In this document: one piece after another, positions 15,850 through 24,986 of the stretch
Position numbering within the stretch: position 1 is the stretch's first letter
Layout: the number at the start of each line of letters is the position of its first letter
Origin: an uncultured Sediminibacterium sp.
GTDB taxonomy: Bacteria; Bacteroidota; Bacteroidia; Chitinophagales; Chitinophagaceae
Reading direction: 5' to 3'
DNA length: 64,000 nucleotides
Assembly (NCBI RefSeq): GCF_946481145.1
Contig: NZ_CAMLMJ010000013.1
Location: 1-64,000 of the forward strand
Notes under the pieces: model-generated
Seen by the model: only the letters and a program-made list of their open reading frames with translations
Database searches by the model: none
Told to the model about the DNA's origin: nothing
Made by a program: the position numbers and the translations under genes

Positions 15850-16842
15850 ATGAAAGCAATCATACCAGTTGCCGGTGCCGGAACCAAATTAAGGCCACAT
15901 ACCTATACCCAACCCAAAGCCCTGATACCTATTGCAGGAAAAACAATCCTCAGTTATATCGTAGATCAACTCAGGGAAGCGGGCATTAATGAATTTATTT
16001 TTATTGTTGGGTATTTGGGTGAAAAAATACAAGACTATGTAAAGCAAACCTATCCCGATATGGTTGCTCATTTTGTTTACCAGAATGAAAGACAGGGTAC
16101 TGGTCATGCAATAGAACTTACCAGGAGTATTGTTGGAGACGATGAAGTATTTGTGGCATTAGGTGATACCATCTGCGAATACGATGTAAAGGAAGTGGTG
16201 AATAGTCCATATAGCATGCTTGGAATTAAGAAAGTAAATGATCCACGCAATTTCGGTGTAGCATCTGTAGATGATGAAGGGTTTATAGAACAAGTGGTAG
16301 AGAAGCCTTCTATCCCGAAAAGTAATATGGCTTTAGTGGGCTTGTATAAAATTAAAGAGACTCATTTCTTATTTGAATGCCTGCACCATATTTTCAAACA
16401 GGATATTAAAACCTATGGTGAATACAATCTTACCGATGCATTAGATTGCATGATCAAACGCGGTGCAAAGTTTCAAGCTTTCAAGGTAAAAAACTGGTTT
16501 GATTGTGGTAAAAAAGAAACCCTCCTGGAAAGCAATGCAACATTGCTCAAAAAATTTGGTGGAAACATTACAGACGGTCACAATTTTAAAGATACCATCA
16601 TCATACCCCCTGTAAGTATTGCCCCTGGTTGTGAAATTTCAAATGCCATCATCGGTCCACATGTGGCTATTGGTGCAAATACTACCATCAAACATTCCAT
16701 TGTTCGGGATAGCATTATTGGTTCTTATACCAATCTCTATGAAGTAGTACTCGACAATTCCCTCATAGGCAGCGACGCATCCGTTAAAGGCCTCAGCCGT
16801 AGTTTGAATATTGGTGATAATACGGAGATAGACTTTGGGTAA
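15850..16842 (+). CDS. sugar-phosphate nucleotidyltransferase
   Basis: The 330-aa cytosolic enzyme should couple a sugar 1-phosphate to a nucleoside triphosphate, giving a nucleotide sugar for glycan synthesis. The N-terminal Rossmann-like domain shows the nucleotide loop PVAGAGTKLRP followed by QPKALIPIAGK, the metal Asp in ALGDTICEYD and the sugar-binding VEKP. From about residue 240 there are hexapeptide-like repeats (PPVSIAPGCEISNAIIG) forming a short left-handed helix. The GxGTK variant and layout resemble glucose-1-phosphate thymidylyl- or uridylyltransferases and archaeal-type bifunctional enzymes. The sugar and nucleotide are not determinable. The stop codon overlaps the following AT-rich repeat. 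Confidence 0.88.
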   Translation: MKAIIPVAGAGTKLRPHTYTQPKALIPIAGKTILSYIVDQLREAGINEFIFIVGYLGEKIQDYVKQTYPDMVAHFVYQNERQGTGHAIELTRSIVGDDEVFVALGDTICEYDVKEVVNSPYSMLGIKKVNDPRNFGVASVDDEGFIEQVVEKPSIPKSNMALVGLYKIKETHFLFECLHHIFKQDIKTYGEYNLTDALDCMIKRGAKFQAFKVKNWFDCGKKETLLESNATLLKKFGGNITDGHNFKDTIIIPPVSIAPGCEISNAIIGPHVAIGANTTIKHSIVRDSIIGSYTNLYEVVLDNSLIGSDASVKGLSRSLNIGDNTEIDFG

Positions 16843-16981
16843 TTTGAAAATTAGGCAATTTGAAAATTTGAAAATGATTCAATCAAATTATTTATGATTG
16901 GGTATAAAATATATATTTTGGGTACTTAAAATTAATCGATCCGGTCATTTTCAAATTTTCAAATTCTCTAATTTTCAAATT
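16841..16981. repeat. inverted pair of 36-bp AT-rich octamer arms
   Basis: The arms 16841-16876 and 16946-16981 are reverse complements with two mismatches and share the TTTGAAAA octamer structure of 10372-10492. The 69-bp loop is unrelated. The left arm contains the stop codon of the upstream gene and the right arm ends one base before the ATG of the downstream gene. Confidence 0.85.
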
Positions 16982-16982
16982 A

Positions 16983-17906
16983 ATGAACAGAATCACCACC
17001 TTATTCGGCACCCACTACCCCCTCATCCAGGCTGGCATGATTTGGGCAAGTGGGTGGAGACTGGCAAGTGCGGTGAGTAATGCCGGTGGACTTGGCCTGC
17101 TAGGTGCTGGAAGTATGTATCCGGATGTATTACGTGAACATATTCAGAAATGTAAGGCTGCTACCGATAAACCCTTTGGTGTAAATGTGCCATTGCTCTA
17201 TCCTGATATTGAACAGTTGATGCAGATTATTGTGGAAGAAAAAGTACCCATCGTTTTTACCAGTGCAGGAAATCCTAAAACCTGGACTGGATTTTTAAAA
17301 GAAAAAGGAATCAAAGTTGTACATGTGGTGAGTAGCAGCAAGTTTGCAAAAAAAGCTGAAGAAGCCGGTTGCGATGCGGTAGTGGCAGAAGGATTTGAAG
17401 CAGGTGGACATAACGGTCGCGAAGAAACTACCACCATGGTTTTAGTACCTGCTGTTTGCGAAGCCGTTAGTATCCCTGTAATTGCAGCAGGTGGCATTGC
17501 TACCGGCAGACAAATGCTCGCAGCAATGATATTGGGTGCAGAAGCTGTTCAGATAGGGAGTCGTTTTGTGTGTACACCCGAAGCTTCTTCGCACCTCGCA
17601 TTTAAAGAAGCAATTGTAAATGCCCAGGAAGGAGATACGCAGCTTGCTATGAAGAAAGTAGTACCAGTGAGACTTTTAAAAAATAAATTCGCTCAAGAGA
17701 TCAGAGAGGCAGAATTAAGAGGCGCATCAGAAGAAGAACTCAAAACTATATTAGGTCGTGCCCGAGCCAAGAAAGGCATGTTTGAAGGAGATATGAACGA
17801 AGGTGAACTAGAAATCGGACAAGTAAGCGCAATTATTCATGATATTAAACCAGCGAAGGAAGTTGTGGAAGAAATAATGACGGAATTTGAAAATTTGAGA
17901 ATTTGA
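16983..17906 (+). CDS. nitronate monooxygenase family FMN enzyme
   Basis: The 307-aa protein is a TIM-barrel flavoprotein of the NMO/2-nitropropane dioxygenase group, which also includes FabK enoyl reductases. Visible features are the N-terminal PLIQAGM, the EGFEAGGHNGR loop with the family His, and the phosphate-binding IAAGGIATGRQM...GAEAVQIGSRF. It probably oxidises alkyl nitronates such as propionate 3-nitronate, a detoxification role; FabK-like activity is less likely because no fab genes are near. The last residues (TEFENLRI) and the stop are encoded by the AT-rich repeat at 17884, so the C-terminus has been altered by the repeat. Confidence 0.88.
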   Translation: MNRITTLFGTHYPLIQAGMIWASGWRLASAVSNAGGLGLLGAGSMYPDVLREHIQKCKAATDKPFGVNVPLLYPDIEQLMQIIVEEKVPIVFTSAGNPKTWTGFLKEKGIKVVHVVSSSKFAKKAEEAGCDAVVAEGFEAGGHNGREETTTMVLVPAVCEAVSIPVIAAGGIATGRQMLAAMILGAEAVQIGSRFVCTPEASSHLAFKEAIVNAQEGDTQLAMKKVVPVRLLKNKFAQEIREAELRGASEEELKTILGRARAKKGMFEGDMNEGELEIGQVSAIIHDIKPAKEVVEEIMTEFENLRI

Positions 17907-18027
17907 GAATTTGAAAATGAGCACAATTCGTCATATAAAAGCAAAGCTTTTACATGACGAATTAAATTTATGGCGAAGCCATGAATGCAATCATTTTCAA
18001 ATTTTCAAATTGACTAATTTTCAAATT
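17884..18027. repeat. inverted pair of AT-rich octamer arms with an inner hairpin
   Basis: The arms are 17884-17919 and 17992-18027, imperfect reverse complements of the 36-bp type. The loop contains a second, GC-containing hairpin (AATTCGTCAT ... ATGACGAATT, with AAAGCTTTT inside). The left arm encodes the C-terminus of the nitronate monooxygenase. Confidence 0.8.
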
Positions 18028-18030
18028 GTA

Positions 18031-18519
18031 TCAATCCGCCTCCGGCAAATTATAAGCCTTCCATTCCTCTGCATTCGGTCCATAAATACCAGGAACTTTT
18101 AGTCCGGCCATTCGCATTAAAACGGTTAATTGTCCGCGGTGGTGTATCTGGTGAACAACTGTTACCCAAAGCGCAAAACCTTTTTTCCAGCTTTCACCAT
18201 ACATGGGTGTTTCTTCCTGTAATGTATCGTCGGTCCATTGATCTATGCCCGACAAAACTTTATGGGTAGCTGCGGTATAAGCAGCAATCATGTCTTGCAC
18301 TGTATGATATTCTTTTTTCTCGAATTGAATGGGTAGGGTAGCTTCCCAGGGAATGCCATCGGCACAGGCAATTATGTGATTCACCATTCGCTTAATGTTT
18401 CTGTAGTCGCCAAATGAAGAAGCCTGCAGACTTTCATCGGTTAACATTTGCAAACATTGCAATGTTGCTTCCGATTCAGTGTTCCAGATGGATTTAAAAT
18501 GAGAGATGTTGGAGAACAT
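18031..18519 (-). CDS. DinB-like four-helix metalloprotein
   Basis: The 162-aa protein shows the pattern of the DinB/YfiT-like superfamily. It has a His in MVNHIIACAD after the first helix and the paired His motif VVHQIHHRGQLTVLMR near residue 125, which together would bind a divalent metal. The ends match the family length. Many members are thiol-dependent transferases, but the substrate here is unknown. The gene is isolated between two AT-rich repeat pairs and convergent with the nitronate monooxygenase. Confidence 0.85.
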   Translation of the reverse strand: MFSNISHFKSIWNTESEATLQCLQMLTDESLQASSFGDYRNIKRMVNHIIACADGIPWEATLPIQFEKKEYHTVQDMIAAYTAATHKVLSGIDQWTDDTLQEETPMYGESWKKGFALWVTVVHQIHHRGQLTVLMRMAGLKVPGIYGPNAEEWKAYNLPEAD

Positions 18520-18522
18520 GAT

Positions 18523-18671
18523 AATTTGAAAATTTGAAAATGGAGGAAAAAACTATTTTGAAATGATTTATTTCTCCTATAAAACTAGTATTTATTCATG
18601 AACACTAAAAAAGTAATAAAGCTAATGTTATCCAACATTTTCAAATTTTCAAATTGACTAATTTTCAAATT
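18523..18671. repeat. AT-rich octamer arms, asymmetric pair
   Basis: The left arm is shortened to about 20 bp (18523-18542) and the right arm is full length (18636-18671). The loop between them is 93 bp and unlike the other loops. Confidence 0.75.
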
Positions 18672-18673
18672 GC

Positions 18674-19429
18674 TTACTTCTGTAAGTAAAAAGAATTCGC
18701 TTGCGACACACAGGTAACAACCAGGTCGTTTATGCAAACATCCTCAGGTAATGTGGCAGTGTAATAAGTGATATCTGCAATATCCTCTGCCTGCAATGCT
18801 TTGTAGCCATCATATACTGCGTCTGCTTTAGCATCATCGCCTTTAAATCTTACAATAGAAAATTCAGTTTCTGCCGCACCCGGATGTATAGCGGTTACTT
18901 TTATTCGATAAGGTAGCAGGTCGATACGCATGGCTTTGCTGATGGCATCTACTGCATGTTTACTTGCGCAATAGGCATTGCCGTCTTTGTACACTTCTTT
19001 CCCTGCAGTTGAACCGATATTGATGATATGTCCTTTTTTTCGCTCCGTCATAAAAGGAACAACAGCCTTTGTTACATACATGAGTCCTTTTACATTCGTA
19101 TCAATCATGGTATCCCAATCATCAAGGTTGGCATTTTCAAAACTGTCTCTTCCTAATGCTAATCCGGCATTGTTCACTAAGACATTTATATGCTTCCATT
19201 CATCAGGTAAACTGCAGATTGTTTCCGTAACTTTTTGGCGATCCTGCACATCAAATATGAGTGGCAATACTTTAACCGAATATTTTTCTTGCAGATCAGT
19301 TGATATATCCTCTAATCGGTCTGCTCTTCTGCCCGTAATGATGCAGTCCCAACCAACTGAGGCAAATTTGTATGCAATGGCTTTTCCAAAACCAGATGTA
19401 GCGCCTGTAATGAGGATAATATTATTCAT
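18674..19429 (-). CDS. short-chain dehydrogenase/reductase, YdfG-like
   Basis: The 251-aa NAD(P)-dependent oxidoreductase has the cofactor loop TGATSGFG (8-15), NNAG (87-90) and the catalytic Ser140, Tyr153 and Lys157 in NIGSTAG and YCASK. The sequence is closest to the YdfG branch, which oxidises 3-hydroxy acids such as L-allo-threonine and reduces malonic semialdehyde; this is family knowledge, not proof of substrate. The frame is open to 19468, but a -7 box TATCTTTG at 19434-19441 places the transcript start beside the ATG at 19429, so I use that start. The extension is heptamer-repeat sequence. Confidence 0.92.
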   Translation of the reverse strand: MNNIILITGATSGFGKAIAYKFASVGWDCIITGRRADRLEDISTDLQEKYSVKVLPLIFDVQDRQKVTETICSLPDEWKHINVLVNNAGLALGRDSFENANLDDWDTMIDTNVKGLMYVTKAVVPFMTERKKGHIINIGSTAGKEVYKDGNAYCASKHAVDAISKAMRIDLLPYRIKVTAIHPGAAETEFSIVRFKGDDAKADAVYDGYKALQAEDIADITYYTATLPEDVCINDLVVTCVSQANSFYLQK

Positions 19430-19433
19430 GAAG

Positions 19434-19441
19434 CAAAGATA
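19434..19441 (-). promoter_or_regulatory. -7 box of the SDR gene, near-leaderless start
   Basis: TATCTTTG on the minus strand is only four bases from the ATG, so the mRNA should have almost no 5' leader. The -35 region would lie in the ATAGTCC heptamers. Confidence 0.55.
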
Positions 19442-19445
19442 GTGA

Positions 19446-19480
19446 ATAGACCATAGTCCATAGTCCATGGTCCATGGTCT
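19446..19480. repeat. heptamer repeat, ATAGTCC/ATGGTCC type
   Basis: Five units (ATAGACC, ATAGTCC twice, ATGGTCC, ATGGTCT) fill the short gap between the stop of the large minus-strand gene and the SDR promoter. Confidence 0.85.
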
Positions 19481-19483
19481 GCA

Positions 19484-22120
19484 CTACCGTATCAATACCA
19501 GTGTCCCTTTTCTGTAAATCCGATTACCCAACTGATCAGTTCCAACAGCTTCATATACATAAGTACCTGCGGGTTGTTTTACGCCACTGAATGTGCCATC
19601 CCATCCTTTGCCTAATTCTGAAGTGGAATATAGGAGCTGTCCCCAGCGGTTGAAAACGCGGAAATGTTGCAATTGTGCTATACCAACTCCAACAGGACGA
19701 ATAATATCATTCAATCCATCTCCGTTTGGTGTGAATGCATTTGGAACGTATAAATCTGGCCCGTTCTTGAAAACACGCACCAATACATCATCTTCTGCGA
19801 AACATCCGCCTGCACTTGTTACACGGGCGATGTACCGGATAGAATCTACGGTTTCCGGAATGGTTGCTATTGGTGCATCGGTTGTAGGGTCATTTAAATA
19901 ACTGGTTGGCCTCCACAAATAACTGATTCCTCCGGAGGCAGATAACTGAATAGGTCTTCCTGCTACCACAAAAGTATCCCTGCCAGCATTGGCATTAACG
20001 AGAGGTGTAACTACAATCGTAACTGTATCTGAAACAGGTCTGTCGCAGCCAATGGTGTCAATGGCTGTTAACACATATTGGGTAGTTCTTGATGGACCTG
20101 CAATCGGGAACAATGTATTGGCATTGATAAGCGAATTAGTTGGCGACCAGGCAAAACCTGCTCCCACAATATTTCCAGACAACTGAACCCTGTCACCAAA
20201 ACAGATGATGGTATCACTACGAACGGTAGCTTGCGGATAGGGGGCAACCAATACAAATACGGAATCTCTATCCTGACAATAACCAAGATTGGCCGTTACA
20301 TAATAAGTAGTACTAACTAGAGGTTGAACCTGTGGGTATTTACTATTGGCAGTTATTGGTATACCAGTAGAAGCCGTCCATTGATAACTCAATGCATCGC
20401 TTTCGGGACTTAGTGTAAACTGATCTGTTCTGCAGATGGAAGTATCAGGTCCAAGTTCTACTTTAATAAAATCTAACACGTTTACAGTGACCGTATCGGT
20501 GTTAATACAACCGTTATCATTTACCGTTACAACATAGCGAGTTGTATCTACCGGATACACTAATGGATTGGGCGTGTTGTTGCCAGACATTCGACTGATA
20601 CTTGCTGCTCTGTCCGGAACCCATGTTACAGAACCGTTACCTACAGTGGCATTGAGTCGTAGTGTATCAATACTACAAATTAATGTATCGCGGAATGCAA
20701 GGTTTACAATGGGCTTATCTAATATGTTTACTGTTTTAACGATAGTGTCTATACAACCTTTGCTGTTTGATGTAATCAATCGAACCTGAACAGCCTGAGG
20801 GGAACTATATTTCCAGGCAGTATCTTTTCTGGTAGAAGTATCAGCTGTTGTAGTAAGATCACCAAGATCCCAACGCCAACTGTTTACCACTCCATATGCA
20901 GTAGTTGTTGCATCAATAAAATTATATGTGTTGAGGTAGCAGGTGCCTTGTACATTGAAGTTGGGTACAAAGCCTGGATATACGCGAACCTGTGCAGTAG
21001 TTGAATCCTGGCAACCACCAGCATTGGTTACTTTTAGCTTAAGTGTGAAAGTGCCGGTATCCGCATAAGTATGAGTTGGAGTAGGGTTTGAAGATACAGG
21101 TACATTTGCTTCACCGAAATCCCATAGGTAACTAGTGATGTTTGCGCTAGTTGATTCATTCTGGAAATTCATGGTAAAACCATCACAAGTAATATAGGAG
21201 GGTTTTAAACTCGCTGCTGCTACAGAACAGTTTGCCACATTAACATGGATTTCTTTTCTTGTTGTACCAATCAAAACACCATTTCTGTATTCATTTACAC
21301 AAACTGATACTACGTAAGTTCCGGTAGCTGCTGGTGCTATACCTGAAATAATACCAGTTATCGGGTTTATTGAAACAGTACTACCTAAAGGTGTAGTTCC
21401 ACTGTAGCCAGGTAAATAAGTTACTTGGGGGTAAGGTGGTTGACTAGGAATATCTGGCTTAGGGTCAGCTGTAGGTGTATTTACACCATCACAAAATGAA
21501 TACGACAAACTATCTCCGTCAGCATCAGTTGCACTAAAATCGAAAGTGAAAGGAGCGCTGAAGCATAATAATACAGTATCTTTCTGTACGAAGGAAGGAT
21601 TACTATTTTTAAAATAATCATTACCTCCTAATACGCCTGGCATCGTTGTAGTATAGGTAACACCAGTGTTACTTCCACCGCTGACAACGTTTACGATGTT
21701 CGCAATTCTGCAACATCTTTGAACAGCCAACGTGTAGCCAGTTGGAGTTGTCAGATTCGGCAAATCAATAGTCAACACATAATTATCAATTCTATAATTT
21801 ACCCGAGGGTCTGGTGGGTTAGGGTTAATGCAGGGGTCGTAGTATTTTTTTGATGGGAATTCCGAAAAGGAAAGAGGAACTACTACTCGTGTAAATAATG
21901 CCCCATTGGGATTATATATCCCTAAGTTAATACTTTGGTCAATTTGGTTTGGCATAGAGGATGAATCAAGGTATTGCCTAACTGTGATCCTATATTTTGA
22001 AGTATTTGCCGCTGCACCATCACCCAAATATTCATATTGTATCCAACCTCCTTTCAGGTGGTTGGCTTTTGCAAATCCTGCAATGAAACAAATACATAAT
22101 AAAATAGCTAGTTTCTTCAT
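19484..22120 (-). CDS. large secreted PKD-like protein with type B T9SS sorting domain (paralog 1)
   Basis: This 878-aa protein has a signal peptide (cleavage near AKA-N at about 19). An N-terminal Cys-containing region (HLKGGWIQYEYLGDG) is followed by a domain with FSATDADGDSLSYSFC and a series of PKD or Ig-like modules (YLWDFGEANVPVSSNPTPTH and later repeats of VTVNV...VELGPDTSIC). It ends in the gliding-motility-associated C-terminal domain (PNAFTPNGDGLND, FNRWGQLLYST, GTYVYE), a type B T9SS signal. It should be exported and kept at or released from the surface, probably as an adhesin. The next upstream gene is a full-length paralog. No PorP/SprF partner gene is adjacent. Confidence 0.9.
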   Translation of the reverse strand: MKKLAILLCICFIAGFAKANHLKGGWIQYEYLGDGAAANTSKYRITVRQYLDSSSMPNQIDQSINLGIYNPNGALFTRVVVPLSFSEFPSKKYYDPCINPNPPDPRVNYRIDNYVLTIDLPNLTTPTGYTLAVQRCCRIANIVNVVSGGSNTGVTYTTTMPGVLGGNDYFKNSNPSFVQKDTVLLCFSAPFTFDFSATDADGDSLSYSFCDGVNTPTADPKPDIPSQPPYPQVTYLPGYSGTTPLGSTVSINPITGIISGIAPAATGTYVVSVCVNEYRNGVLIGTTRKEIHVNVANCSVAAASLKPSYITCDGFTMNFQNESTSANITSYLWDFGEANVPVSSNPTPTHTYADTGTFTLKLKVTNAGGCQDSTTAQVRVYPGFVPNFNVQGTCYLNTYNFIDATTTAYGVVNSWRWDLGDLTTTADTSTRKDTAWKYSSPQAVQVRLITSNSKGCIDTIVKTVNILDKPIVNLAFRDTLICSIDTLRLNATVGNGSVTWVPDRAASISRMSGNNTPNPLVYPVDTTRYVVTVNDNGCINTDTVTVNVLDFIKVELGPDTSICRTDQFTLSPESDALSYQWTASTGIPITANSKYPQVQPLVSTTYYVTANLGYCQDRDSVFVLVAPYPQATVRSDTIICFGDRVQLSGNIVGAGFAWSPTNSLINANTLFPIAGPSRTTQYVLTAIDTIGCDRPVSDTVTIVVTPLVNANAGRDTFVVAGRPIQLSASGGISYLWRPTSYLNDPTTDAPIATIPETVDSIRYIARVTSAGGCFAEDDVLVRVFKNGPDLYVPNAFTPNGDGLNDIIRPVGVGIAQLQHFRVFNRWGQLLYSTSELGKGWDGTFSGVKQPAGTYVYEAVGTDQLGNRIYRKGTLVLIR

Positions 22121-22350
22121 GAACTGATCCGGGCAATGTCAATTAGGGATTTGTCAATAATACCGTGAAAATACAACCCTTACCATTTGCAAAATCAACA
22201 GTAGCTGTTTTTAACGGGTTAACAACAGCTACTGAAAGATTAATATGGGGAGTTTTTTGCTGCTTTATTCATCAAATATTCGACGAATCAATGATTTTGA
22301 CACATAAGGCGGTAAAACTGTTGCCTGAATAACGGTTTTAACCAGACCTT

Positions 22351-24972
22351 TTAACGAATAAGTACTACTGTGCCCTTTTTGAAGATGGTTTTGCCTGTAT
22401 AATCACTCCCTTGAGCCATATATACATAAGTGCCCGCCCCTTGGGGAACGCCCTTAAAACTTCCATCCCAACCCTGTCCTAATGCACTTGTACTATAAAG
22501 TAGCTGACCCCAGCGGTTATAAATCCTGAAATATTGTAAATCGGTTATTCCAACGGTAATCGGTTTGTACAAATCATTAAGCCCATCCGCATTAGGCGTA
22601 AAGGCAGTTGGTAACAATATATCGGGTTTCCCTTTGAACACTTTCACTTTAATATCATCCTCTCCATAACAACCGCCAAGGTCTATTACTCGCAAACGAT
22701 AAATAATCGAATCAATATCATCCCCTAAATGAACAACAGGATTCAGGATATTGGTATTACTTAAACCCAATGGAGGCTGCCAGTTAAACTGATTACCAGA
22801 TGAAGCAGTAGCCTGTAATTGGAGTGGCTGGTCTGGTACAATAATGGTATCCCTTCCGGCATTTACTTTGATAAATGGGATTACACCAATTCGTATGGAA
22901 TCTATAACGGTCTTTGGACAACCGGAAGTAGTATCCCGAACCGATAATAAATAAGTAGTGTTTTGGGTAGGGCCAGCAATCGGATTTAATAGTGTGCCAT
23001 TTAATAGAGACTGAGCAGGTGACCAACGAAAATGTGTACCCGTATAACTTGCCAATAATTGAACCCGATTCCCATAACAAATAACGGTATCATTGGTAAG
23101 AATAGAAACTTTTGGATAGGGGGCAACGGTTACTGTTATCTGATCTGTTGCCTGACATCTCCCAAGATTGCCGGTAACCGTATAAGTTGTTGTTGTAACT
23201 GGTGTTGCTGTCGGATTTTTTATGTTGGGATCACTAAGCGATACAGCAGGTGTCCAAACATAAGAACTCGCAATGGATGATGGATGTAATATAAATGCAT
23301 CTGTTTGACAAATAGTCGTATCTGGTCCAAGTTGAACAGAAATATAATCTACCACATTCACAGTAACTGTATCCGTATTTACGCAACCGTTTTCCAACAT
23401 CGTTACAATGTATTTACTGGTATCTTTGGGAAATACAATCGGGTTGTTGGTATTGGATAAAAGAATATGGCTATTAGGTGCCCAGTTAAAGGATCCGTTG
23501 CCAGTTACAGGTATTCTCAAACTATCAATGCTACAAATGACGGTATCTTTAAAAGGCAAACCTATAAAGGGTTTATCTCTAATAGCAATTATTTGTCTTG
23601 AACTGTCTATACAACCCTTACTGCTTTCAGATACAAGTAAAACCGACGCATTAAAGCCACCACCAGGATATTTATAAGATGGATTTCGAATGATTGAAGT
23701 ATCAGCAAGTGTTGTATCTACACCAAAATTCCATTTCCACTTATTTACTACGCCATATACAGTTGTAGTTGCATCTGTAAATGAATATGGATTTTGAAAA
23801 CAACTACCACTACTGGTAAAATTGGTTTTAAAACCAGGATATACCAACACTTCTGTGCTGTCGTTGCCAATACATCCTTCCGGACCGGTTACCGTTAAAC
23901 GAACCATGTATTTTCCTGTATCTGCATAAACAAATGTTGGGGTAGCTTGTGAGGAAAAATTAAAAGGGGAAGTAGGTACGCCAAAATCCCAGGCATAAGA
24001 AGTAATGGCAGATGATGTTGAACCATTCTGGAATAAAACGGTGTTATTATCGCATTTAACAATTCTATCAGGTAGATCTGCTTCAATAAGATCGCAATCA
24101 TCTACTTTAAGGATAAAATCCTTTCTATGTTCCGCAATCGGTTTTCCGTTGCGCCATTCTGTGATGCATACACTTACTACATATTGTCCACCAGGAGGGG
24201 CAATCCCAGATATAATGCCACTAACCGGATCTATACTTACTTTATCGCCTAACGGTAGACTTCCAGAGAAGGGTGCAGCATAGGATAATGGATCGAGTGT
24301 TAATGATCTGGGTACTGCTGTATTATTACTGCCACTCGCTGCAGTAAAACCTTCACAAAAAGAATAAGTTAGTACATCATTATCAATATCTGTAGCGCCA
24401 AAATCGAGTACAAATTTTTTGTTTGTGCAAACCAATGCAGTATCGCGTACACGAAACTGCGGACTGCTGTTATGTTCTCCATCAGGAAGTGCAGCAGTTC
24501 CTGGAATGCGGGTAACATAATTACTGCCAACACTCAAGGGGATAGCAAGGTTTGAAATACGATCTACCCTGCAACAACCAAGCCTGGATAATACATAGCC
24601 ATTTTGGTTATTAGGTAATGAAACTATATTCGTAAATATTGCCACCTCATAACAAACCTGAGGGTTTCCAACCAGACATTGAAATAGTTCTGTTTTTAAA
24701 CGAATTTTCTCTATAGTTCCCTGCAGTGGAAGAGACAGTTCACTCACTAATGTGCCATTATCATAAATACCCACATTTACACGCTCATTTTCAAGAATAG
24801 GAGATACAGTAGCACAGTCTTTAAAAAGTCTTAAGGTAATGCGGTAAGTACTGGTATTAGGAGATGGCCCCGACCCAAGGTATTCATAATATAATTCACC
24901 CCCAGCAACATGGCGAGCCATAGCTGAGAGTGTACTCAGTGCAAAAATAATTATGAAGAAAAATTTCTTCAT
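22351..24972 (-). CDS. large secreted PKD-like protein with type B T9SS sorting domain (paralog 2)
   Basis: The 873-aa protein repeats the architecture of its downstream neighbour: signal peptide, HVAGGELYYEYLGSG opening, a DFGATDIDNDVLTYSFC segment, PKD-like YAWDFG and WKWNFG modules, LGPDTTIC repeats and the C-terminal PTAFTPNADGLND, YNRWGQLLYST, GTYVYM. The shared order and near-equal length show a tandem duplication. Many positions differ, so the duplication is not recent or the copies have diverged under selection. The gap to the other paralog is 230 bp with no gene seen. T9SS export is inferred from the sorting domain. Confidence 0.9.
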   Translation of the reverse strand: MKKFFFIIIFALSTLSAMARHVAGGELYYEYLGSGPSPNTSTYRITLRLFKDCATVSPILENERVNVGIYDNGTLVSELSLPLQGTIEKIRLKTELFQCLVGNPQVCYEVAIFTNIVSLPNNQNGYVLSRLGCCRVDRISNLAIPLSVGSNYVTRIPGTAALPDGEHNSSPQFRVRDTALVCTNKKFVLDFGATDIDNDVLTYSFCEGFTAASGSNNTAVPRSLTLDPLSYAAPFSGSLPLGDKVSIDPVSGIISGIAPPGGQYVVSVCITEWRNGKPIAEHRKDFILKVDDCDLIEADLPDRIVKCDNNTVLFQNGSTSSAITSYAWDFGVPTSPFNFSSQATPTFVYADTGKYMVRLTVTGPEGCIGNDSTEVLVYPGFKTNFTSSGSCFQNPYSFTDATTTVYGVVNKWKWNFGVDTTLADTSIIRNPSYKYPGGGFNASVLLVSESSKGCIDSSRQIIAIRDKPFIGLPFKDTVICSIDSLRIPVTGNGSFNWAPNSHILLSNTNNPIVFPKDTSKYIVTMLENGCVNTDTVTVNVVDYISVQLGPDTTICQTDAFILHPSSIASSYVWTPAVSLSDPNIKNPTATPVTTTTYTVTGNLGRCQATDQITVTVAPYPKVSILTNDTVICYGNRVQLLASYTGTHFRWSPAQSLLNGTLLNPIAGPTQNTTYLLSVRDTTSGCPKTVIDSIRIGVIPFIKVNAGRDTIIVPDQPLQLQATASSGNQFNWQPPLGLSNTNILNPVVHLGDDIDSIIYRLRVIDLGGCYGEDDIKVKVFKGKPDILLPTAFTPNADGLNDLYKPITVGITDLQYFRIYNRWGQLLYSTSALGQGWDGSFKGVPQGAGTYVYMAQGSDYTGKTIFKKGTVVLIR

Positions 24973-24986
24973 AAGAAGTAGGTAAA

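Noticed and set aside
22121..22350. Gap between the two adhesin paralogs as a possible small gene or RNA
   Set aside because: No open frame with a start signal, hairpin or repeat is visible.
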